The notes below the pieces were generated by a model. It worked only from the letters and a program-made list of their open reading frames with translations, searched no databases and was not told where the DNA came from. From Fomitopsis serialis (Eukaryota > Basidiomycota > Agaricomycetes > Polyporales > Fomitopsidaceae), in assembly GCF_022376445.1 (NCBI RefSeq), contig NW_025955376.1, positions 1 to 34,040 of the forward strand: 34,040 nt of DNA, read 5' to 3'. The translations under genes and the position numbers were made by a program. Shown one piece after another: positions 24,931-34,040 of this stretch (the first letter of the stretch is position 1; every line of letters begins with the position of its first letter).

Positions 24931-26860
24931 CGTGTCCTCTCTAGGTGGTAGGCCGACGAGGATAAGGCGTGAAATGTCGTAACCGGCCTCCTTGAGCTTC
25001 CCGTTAATGATCTTAGAGACAGCGATGAGAGAGAAGAATGTGACGAGGAACGCCGTTAAGTAGGCCCACTGGAGGTGGTTGGGCATCACAACCTCGAAAG
25101 CAGGAATCGCACGATCCCAGTCGTTGGGGTCGGGATTTTGGCCGCGGAAGACGCTCAAACAGGTCCGGACTCTGCATCTTCGGGCCCATACGGTTTCGCC
25201 GTCGTGTCCATGTCAGAGCTTATTCCGCGAGTGCGATAAGTATGTAGTTCTCGAAAAGCAAGTAGGGGGTCTAGAGACGCGGCAGGTAATGTAGTTGCTG
25301 AAGTACACCGTGAGCTATTGTGAGTAGAGTAAGCGAAATCGAGACACATGCATGACGCGTATGCTGATCTATTACATAGGACTGGTCCACTGGTCGCTGT
25401 GCTGGATATCATGTTGTGCATGGTCTAGCGGTGCTAATGGGAACGCAGTTCCACTACTACGCGGTGTCGGACAATGGCCCATCTGCCACTATGCTAGAAA
25501 CATGTGCACCCGCGAACCCTGACCGAGACAGTGTCGCAGATGAAACAAGCGACTCGGACATGGTGCGTATGCGAACGCACAGTACTTCCTCTCGGTGAAT
25601 CATCGACCCTAATTGCTTTCATCATGCCTATATGAACCCACGCGCGAGACACGGGCTCTTGACAACTGTGACAAGCGATGCAGGTCATCCATGGCCTGCA
25701 TGCTTTGACAGCAAAGGATTTAGTCAGCCTGGTTGTCAACGCCATGCTTACCAAGATTATGTGGAGACGTCCTCGAGTTAGCTCGCTTTTGGTACCTGAA
25801 GGCCTGAAGGCTGGGAATGGCGATGGACGGGTCAGCTGGCTTGGCCCAGTACTTGAAAAGCGGGTTGCGAGCCGGCGAGCCGAGAGTCAATCCAGCCTGA
25901 GCCTCGCGCGCAAATGTACAGTAGACCGACAAGCCGATGATTGCCCGCAGTCAAGTCGCAGCCACGGTGGTGTCCAACGCTTTCTGTCGACGTGACGCAG
26001 AATAGCAACATACCACACTTGTTCTAAAATTGAGAAGGGCAACCACGATGATCCCAGAGTGCCAAGTCCCTGATAGAGCTAGGCAAACGCAAACACTCCG
26101 AAAGATACGGGCGTAGCAAGAACATCATCTGGACCCGAGGATGCTCGCGAGTGGCTGCAGAAGGGGCTACAGGCAACGGGCCACCCCGGGGGAGACTGCG
26201 GGACACCGTAGCAAGAGTGTAGATGTGGATGGTTGTTGAAATGCGCCGTATGCGCTCCCGATGCGCTCAATTGAACACTTTTCACCGGTGCGCCGGATCG
26301 AGGCGTCAGGCAGATGTGTTTGAGATCGACATGTCGAGACGCTCGGACACGGTTGCCATGTGGGCGCACCGTGCAAGCAAGCGCAGTTGAGGCTCAGGCG
26401 GCTGTGCGGGAGATGCGCGTTTGCAGGCGAGATCGGGAACATGGACGGGCAGGGGGCGGGCGGAGCGTATGGGCCGCGGAGGAGGCTGGCGTGGCGACAA
26501 GCAGTGCACGGCGCGACAATGCGCGCGAGCCCAAAGCGGGTGGCTGGGCGCTACGCAGGCGCTGCGACGCGGGGGTGTTTGGATACCATAGGCGCCACGT
26601 GGGGCGCACAAATACGGGGCCGACTCTCACAGTTCAACTCCTACTTATGCCTCGCCTCGCCTGAATGCCGCCCTCCACGACTCTTCTCCATTTTTCCTCC
26701 CCGTCCGTCTAACGCTCTGCTGGGGATCTTCCCTTTTTCTTCTCTTTATCTTTGTTTTCTTCGCCCGGCGTCATTGCCCTCCTCACACCTTTCCGTGTGA
26801 TCTTCTCCTTCACCTTGCAGCGCTACCGCACACGCCGGCGTGTCGAGCCAACTCAAAAGC
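24931..26860. other. Long, mostly unassigned interval; possible reductase N-terminal extension
   Basis: Nearly 2 kb. The reductase frame is open from 24931 to 25158 on the minus strand and encodes a hydrophobic segment (WAYLTAFLVTFFSLIAVSKI). On the minus strand 25770-25925 there is a stretch reading GLTLGSPARNPLFKYWAKPA that looks protein-like and ends at a possible donor, but no complete gene could be built. Positions ~26660-26820 on the plus strand are C/T-rich and end in an acceptor-like ttcaccttgcag, perhaps a 5' UTR intron of the phosphatase gene. Confidence 0.4.
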
Positions 26861-28986
26861 ATGGACTCAGCGACCCCTCGTCCGCCATCCTCCCTGCGGT
26901 CCCTTCCCTCCGCCACGCAGCGGAAGAGAGGCCCCCCGACTTCCCTTCGCATTGACACCCCAGCTCTTACCTCCGACATAGCGCTCGTACAGAGCGAGAG
27001 CTCTGCCTCTGCCTCTGGACTTTCCTCTGCAACTTCTGACTCTGACTCGTTTACCTTTCCTAACCCCAGCAAGCCACGGACGTCCCGGAACATGAAGAAG
27101 CTGTCCCTCACCCTCCCCTCCGCCCAGTCCTCGACCAACTCCCTCCTCTCCACAGACAGCCAAGGCCTGGAACCCAAGAGACGACTCTCGATCGTTTCCC
27201 TCCCCCCGGCCGTCCCGGCTACCTCCCTACGGAGAAAAGGAGAGGAGGACCAGAGTCTCGATCCCGCGTCGTATCACGATGGCCCAGTGCAGATCTTGCC
27301 GGGCATCTGGCTTGGCTCTGAGGATAACGTTCGCGATTGGAGAGGTCATTTGGAGCGCGGTATCAAGTCGATTCTAAATGTCGCGAAAGAGGTCAACACC
27401 ATCTTCGATTCGGTGAAGCCTCATCGCGCGTTCATGTCGACGCCCGACCTGAATTCGGGCAGCGGCGATTCCGAGTCGACATACTACCCCGCTCATGTAC
27501 CGAGTGGCAGACCAGCGATGCACTATCTCAAGTTGCCCTGGTCGCATGGTCAGGCGGATCTTGTACATACCGGTTTCCCAGCCGCATTCACGTTTGTCGA
27601 TCGAGCTCTCGAACGTGGAGACGGCGTGTTGATTCAGTATGTAACCTACAAGCCCATTCCACCGATCGATTGTCTCACGTTCATTGTAGCTGTCAATGTG
27701 GTGTTTCGCGTTCTGCAACCTTGGTCATTGCCTTGGTCATGCGCGCAGCCGCGCAACGATCCCCAAACGTGCCCTGCGAGGTCTGGGCACTGAAAGGCAT
27801 GCAAGGCGCCTATGACTTTGTAAAGGAGAAAAGCAGTACTATCGGACCTAATATGTCGTATGTGTCTTGTCTTCGCATTTCGTGTGACATATACTCACGT
27901 TATATGCTGCGAACCCAGCCTTATTTATCAGCTATTAGACTATGAACGCACGGTCAAGAGTGGCACGAATTCTCCGGCGTCGTTTGACCAGTCTCCTTCC
28001 GAGGCAGAGTGGAGTCGTCAGCGCTTGCTAATGGACGAATCCCACGCCGACGATGATAGGGAAAGCGTCGAGGTTATGCGCGAAGCAAGAGCGCTGGATC
28101 AGGCCATGGAAGACCGGTTGATGGCACGCAAGTCGTCCATGTCTTCCATGAGTTCGTCTGGATCATGCCCAAGAAGACCCAGATACGTGTCGCGAAAGCG
28201 TGCAGGCTCTATTGCCAGCGTCATGACAGGCAGCAGTCTGCTGAGTGAAAACCTCGTGGAGGAGGATGAGGAAGAAGAGCTGTTAGGCGTGGGTGGTGGG
28301 TTTGACGAGAGCAGTGAAGGCACAGGCTGTTCCAGCGCGGAGCCCACGGAGGACGAAGGCTCGCGATCGCGGAAGGATTCCGGTGAGCAGCCGTCGTCAG
28401 GGTTCCTCACTGCGCGTCAGGTGCCCACCGTGCGGATGCCCCCCTCGGCCCCTTACCACAAGTCAAGTTTCACGCTTCCACCTCCTCCAGCGACCGCTAT
28501 CAGACCGAGCTTCGATCTGACGCCTCGGCCGCTGTCGAAGAGCCGGATGCGCCGGCCTCCGAACCTGGCCATCCTGCCACCTGTTCCGTCGTCACCTATC
28601 ATCCCTGTCAACTCGCCCCCGTCCCCACCCCCTCCCAACCCTCGTCGCGCTCGCGCCGACGCACGGAAACCTACCCTCCCCCGGCGAACCTGCGTATCAA
28701 GGTACATAACCCTCCCAAGCCAAAACTCACCTCCGCAGTGTCAACACCTTCCCAGACACTCTTCGTATTCCCCCCCTCTCCCACTCTCACGACGCGTACC
28801 CCCTCCACCATGACACTCACGTCAAATACCTCGTATCCTTTCCCCCCTTTGGCAACGCCCCGTGTCTCGTCGTTCAAGGCTGACGGCCGTCGTCGGTCTT
28901 TCATCGGCGTTCCACCGCCGTCGACACCCACGATCGCTTCTTCCCGTGTTGACGCACGAGGCTGGTTCGGCGGCCTGGGCAAGTAA
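26861..28986 (+). CDS. Dual-specificity protein phosphatase (C-terminal frameshift as written)
   Basis: Cysteine-based dual-specificity phosphatase; such enzymes remove phosphate from Tyr and Ser/Thr, often on MAP kinases. Exons 26861-27636, 27690-27857, 27919-28986, about 670 aa. A Ser-rich N-terminal ~135 residues precedes the catalytic domain, which starts near QILPGIWLGSEDNVRDW and includes LNVAKEVNTIF and MHYLKLPWSHGQADL. The P-loop HCQCGVSRSATLVIA, with the C(x)5R signature, is assembled exactly across the first intron, which supports that splice. A long acidic and then Pro-rich tail follows. In the tail the frame used up to VNSPPSPPPP does not reach the continuation SRSRRRTETYPPPANLRIKV and the end RVDARGWFGGLGK; they join if one C is missing in the C-runs between 28616 and 28636. 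Substrate unknown. Confidence 0.88.
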
Positions 28987-29459
28987 GCTCGGCCTCGCAC
29001 AGGTCCAGCTCGTCGCCATGGCATGTCGCTCACGCTTCCCGTTCGTTTTCACTCACCGTCGCCTGATCCGTCCTGCACGCCGCATCTCCTTCTGCACTTC
29101 TGCAACTCGGACCATTCGTCATTCACGTCGTTCTGTATTATAGCTGCACATGGATTCTGGACCTCGGGCATCCACCTGCATTATTTTATCCTTCCATCCT
29201 CACTACTTAACTTCGTCAGACCGGACTTTACGCATCGTCGTGTTTGTACCAGTAGCCGCACACGCCCCGTGACGCTTACGCTCTCCCTCGCTCGCATCTC
29301 TGCATCGCCTTCGTCTTCGGCCCCGCCCTGTTGTTAGTAGACACGCACTTAGCCGCTCCGCAGAGCGGGAAGCGAGCAAGAAATGCAAAATAGAGATTAT
29401 AGCTCGCAGTGACTGGGGATGATGGTACGGAGTAAGGGTTCGAGTAAGTACATTGAATG
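28987..29459. other. Convergent spacer, no gene
   Basis: Lies between the phosphatase and TVP23 stop codons. It should hold two 3' UTRs. Pyrimidine-rich stretches occur, but no coding motif was seen. Confidence 0.45.
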
Positions 29460-30668
<1,209 letters not shown>

Positions 30669-30828
30669 GGTGGTGGGTGGGTGCGAGTGCAGAGTTGCAA
30701 ACGCTGGGTGGCGGGCGATGCTGTCCGTCGCACATCGCGCCCGTGCATGATGTGCACTAGGCGCCCGGAAGACGCGCCCCACGTGAACGCGAATGCATCC
30801 GCTGCCCATTCACAGCCAACTCCTTGCA

Positions 30829-32677
30829 ATGAACGACATCGAGAACGGCGCGCATGATGTGCAGCCTACAGAGACCACCGCCCTCCTCACTACCAGAACT
30901 CCGTCTCAGCATGCCAACGACGCTCACCCTTGCCTCTGGTCGAACCGGTAATCCTCCGAGTCCTAGCCAAGGGGATCGTATCCTGCGTAGACCGGACCTC
31001 TGTCCTGTCCAACTGAAATCGCGCGCAGATGAGACCGCATTCTCACTCATCGTCCTACTGTATGCTCGGTACAGTGCGCAGTTTCGGGAGCCACCGCGTG
31101 GAGACGTGCTAGAGCAATGGCAGACGGGGCAGCGGCAAGTGCAAGACTTGCACCTCCTCGATCAGCGGCTCCTCGGTCTCTGGAGTGCCTTTCTCGCACA
31201 ATGTCACTCAGAATTGGAAGTTGAAGCAGTGCTATGGATGTCATTCCCTTATGAAAAGCAGGGGCGTGAGTCAAAGAGAGGTGCGAGCACAGACACCAGA
31301 CAAACCGGTTACAGGCTCCTTATACGATTGCTCTCAGTGGTGGACTTCCTATCTGGACACCCTGTCCTGGAGGAATTTCTGACGCATCCTGTCATTCTCC
31401 TCAGCATTAGGAGGACTTGGAGGCGAGGTTGGGTCCGGAATGAGAACGAGCGACCATTCCCGACACGCTTGGTGCATCGATTTGACGCACTTTGCACTCC
31501 AAGGTCCGTAGCTCATGTGCTGATTGCCAATCACCTGTTTGACGGATAGGGCAGAGTATTGCATGCGATAGACCTTATCCTGCTTATGGCATACCTGGCG
31601 ACACTCGCGCATTTTCTTGTTTTTCCTCCGTCCCGCTCCATAGACCCGACCGCCCTGGCGTCTCCAGACAGTCGCGAGCGTGCGTTGATGCTCTACCCAG
31701 TTGCAAAGCTCTTCAAGCCACCTGTATACTCCGTTGTACCATACATCCTAGTGCTGGGCGCTTTCACCTCGCATTTGCCGCAGGTGCCTTACCCGGACGA
31801 TGTCGCCTATGGGGTCTTGCTCTTTGCGTTCTCGTGGATGATCATCGACTTGCACCTCCCCATGTCAACAAGTCCCCTACACCTTTTTCCCGCGGAGGTA
31901 GTCCTACCTCGTTCTGTTTTAATCCTGCACGGCATCGCCCGCATATTCATCCCGTGGTCACCTTCTTCCTTCCCGCACTGTTGCTCTCCTTGTTCCTCCT
32001 GTCGACATCACTAGCCGACTTGTTCCCGAATGCAATGCGAACAACATTCGCCCCGGCTCCATCGAATCAAGAGTAGCCTTCCTCTCGCTCTTCGCCGTTC
32101 TGTTTCTTCTCATGGTGTGCTCTCTGGTCATGCTTGTACTGGTCTATCCATCCTTCGCATCGCAGACCTCCTGTAGCTCCTGGGATCGATGTTCGAAACC
32201 AATTGGTTTGGAGGCCCGCCGGTTCTTCATCCGCACGGTTATCCGATACTCTACGCCATACGTTTTCCCGGCACCATTCAATTTGCTTCAGATATGCATC
32301 CGCGTGCCGCTGCCGTCCTCACCGCCGTCTGCGGTGGGGATAATATGGCTTCGATTCATGCACCCAGTCTGCCCGAGCGCATTGTGTGGAGAGTGACCAT
32401 CGCACCACTAGGTGTCGTGTTTGGCGCTTTTTGGCTATGGGGCTTAAGAGCAGGTAACAGATACGCGCACAGGTATGTACTTCTAATATGTGAATCTCGT
32501 GATACTCACTGGAAAAGCAGGACTGTTTACATGCTGGATATTCGGGACTGTCTATTCATCTATATGTCCGATATCGACGTCGATTCCAGAGGGCAGCAGA
32601 CTTGTGCCCGACGTGGACACCGGCAGATTTTTAATTCATCAGGACTGTACACCCTTCTCGTGATATGGCCAGTATGA
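30829..32677 (+). CDS. Multi-spanning membrane protein of unknown function (frameshifts)
   Basis: No function known. Probable exons 30829-30947, 30991-31265, 31338-31503 and 31555 onward. It starts MNDIENGAHDVQPTETTALL, a dileucine-type N-terminus common in vacuolar or endosomal proteins. Then a soluble part (LLYARYSAQFREPPRGDVLE, EAVLWMSFPYEKQ, VVDFLSGHPVLEEFLTH) and at least five hydrophobic helices: HAIDLILLMAYLATLAHFL, VVPYILVLGAFTSHL, VAYGVLLFAFSWMII, VVTFFLPALLLSLFLL, VAFLSLFAVLFLLMVCSLV, and near the end GVVFGAFWLWGL. I recall similar basidiomycete hypothetical proteins. The helices fall in different frames: one base seems missing at CCC 31951-31953, one near AA 32069-32070 and perhaps one at about 32300-32312. 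The 3' end is uncertain; a donor at 32473 suggests another intron. The intron 31266-31337 is in frame and stop-free. Confidence 0.62.
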
Positions 32678-32972
32678 TTATTATGGAAGTTTCATCACGT
32701 GCAGTGCTGGCGTATCTGGTAGCTAACGGGCACTGCAAGGCTCTGTACAGACAGCCTTCTGTGCGTGCACTCCCGATCAACGTAGCGCGCAGTGACGATC
32801 TCCCCGCGATCTCGATCTGCAGTAAGATTCGTACACTGATGGTGTGATCGGAACCGAATCGGCTCCTCCACTGAACCACCATCCAACCACGGTCGACGTG
32901 CTCTCAATTGCAAGGCATGATAGTGATCAACTCTGGGCCGTGGTGCCATCTATTACACGCGGAATAGGCGAG

Positions 32973-34040
32973 ATGAGCACTAGCAAACGGGGGTCTCGAG
33001 TCGACCTCCAAACGTCGTGCATCGGTATTGGTCAGCCCACGAGGAGGACAGAATCTCCCTGCACAGGTGCAGCGAGCGCACCACTGCAACGGCACTATCA
33101 ACGCGACTATCTTGCTTCGGTCCCCTCATTAACCGCGTGTGCATTGTGTGTTTGTGACAACTTGAGGATTCTGTCAGAGAATCATCCAGTGTGGGAGAAT
33201 GTCCGTTCCTTGTTGCAGGTCCTCCCGGACCCGCTCGCTCAGAGGCTCTTCTCCACGCTCAAGACGACATGCCCTCAGTTTATCAGCGACGAGCTGATAG
33301 AGTCTGTGAGTCCGATTAGATGTATCCAAGCCTCAGTCACTGACGTCGTTATATATGACACCAGTACTTCATACGCCCTCCGGTCGTTGCTCTTGACAGA
33401 GGCCTTCCCGGAGTCAACAGACGCACCTTCGTGGCTATACGCGACTCCACAATCAACTCCCAGCTTCAGGAGCTACATCTCACGGATTTTGACAAGGATG
33501 GCGATACTGTGTTTGCATCTATCATCTCGAAACTCCCCAGTCTACGCGTCCTCGTCTTGAGGTGAGTTGATATCCAGATACAATTGCAAGTAATTAATTA
33601 GATTCAGAGGCTGTTCCAAAGTCGGTGAGAAGACGTGTAACACCGTGGTGCAAACATGCCCCAGTCTAGCGGTACTGAATCTGAGCCACACATCCGTCAC
33701 CCCTGCTTTCGTAGCCCCCATCCTACTAGCTTGCCGTGACTTGGAAGTCTTGAAAGTCGCGGGTATATCCAGCTGGGTTCGTCTTGCTGTTTTCTGTGTG
33801 AACAACAAATGCATATGTCACATCTTATGTCGCAGACTGATGCTGCATTTGCGAAGTTAACCGCCGCATTCAGCAAAGACGAAGACTTCCAGCTGCCCAA
33901 ATTGCGTACCCTAAAGTTACGCCAGACATCTTTAAGTGACAATGCTCTAGTTCCATTCATGAAGGCCTGCCCAAATCTACGACGTGTGGATCTGTCATTC
34001 ACGCAGATCCGCTTTCCGTGGCACCTGCTCCGCGGGAAGC
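32973..34040 (+). CDS. Leucine-rich-repeat (RNI-like) protein, 3' truncated by the window
   Basis: Partial gene. Exons 32973-33305, 33365-33561, 33602-33776 and 33836 to beyond the window edge, all in phase. After a basic N-terminus it reads SVPSLTACALCVCDNLRIL and VLPDPLAQRLFSTLKTTCP, a helical lead-in of the kind found before LRRs in fungal RNI-like or Amn1/F-box-like proteins, though no F-box itself is evident. LRRs follow: LQELHLTDFDKDGDTVF, LPSLRVLVLRFRGC, CPSLAVLNLSHTSVTPAFV, LPKLRTLKLRQTSLSDNAL and CPNLRRVDLSFTQI. This repeat type usually binds protein partners. The start at 32973 is the best in-frame Met but an upstream exon cannot be excluded. Confidence 0.75.

Overview
The window is a gene-dense piece of a eukaryotic nuclear genome, almost certainly from a filamentous basidiomycete (Agaricomycetes; a polypore-like relative is my inference). 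The evidence is the intron style (dozens of 40-70 nt GT-AG introns, several microexons), the short spacers between genes, an RNAi-type RNA-dependent RNA polymerase, and several proteins whose pattern I associate with basidiomycetes. No bacterial, viral, organellar or CRISPR-like features were seen, and no transposon was recognised.

Layout: 0.4-2.7 kb (+) AVT1-type vacuolar amino-acid transporter; 2.9-3.9 kb (-) translation initiation factor eIF3k; 4.1-5.6 kb (+) WDR5/Swd3-like WD40 protein; 6.1-7.7 kb (+) polyubiquitin with six units; 7.9-8.9 kb (-) UTP23 rRNA-processing factor; 9.2-10.2 kb (+) EMC7; 10.4-14.1 kb (-) RNA-silencing RdRP; 14.7-15.3 kb (-) small conserved protein of unknown role; 16.0-17.3 kb (+) secreted CAP/PR-1 protein; 17.6-18.6 kb (+) Dlt1-like membrane protein; 18.9-20.0 kb (-) glutathione S-transferase; 20.6-21.5 and 22.3-23.2 kb (-) two BTB/POZ paralogs; 23.7-24.9 kb (-) NADH-cytochrome b5 reductase; 24.9-26.9 kb mostly unassigned; 26.9-29.0 kb (+) dual-specificity phosphatase; 29.5-30.7 kb (-) TVP23; 30.8-32.7 kb (+) multi-spanning membrane protein; 33.0 kb to the edge (+) leucine-rich-repeat protein, cut by the window end.

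The genes are not a pathway cluster. Most are housekeeping functions (translation, ribosome biogenesis, ER and Golgi membrane biology, ubiquitin, lipid redox, chromatin) with typical convergent and divergent spacing. Exon models were built by hand from splice signals and checked for phase. Twelve models close in frame exactly as written. Five genes (transporter, RdRP, small unknown protein, phosphatase, membrane protein) are each broken by one or more single-base shifts, mostly in short C/G runs, and the RdRP also carries an in-frame TAG. Whether this is sequence error or real decay is the main open question. I found no clearly new biological system; the most interesting points are the disrupted RdRP, very small exons, the tandem BTB pair with paired CxxC motifs, the Kex2-site-rich propeptide of the CAP protein and the two orphan families.
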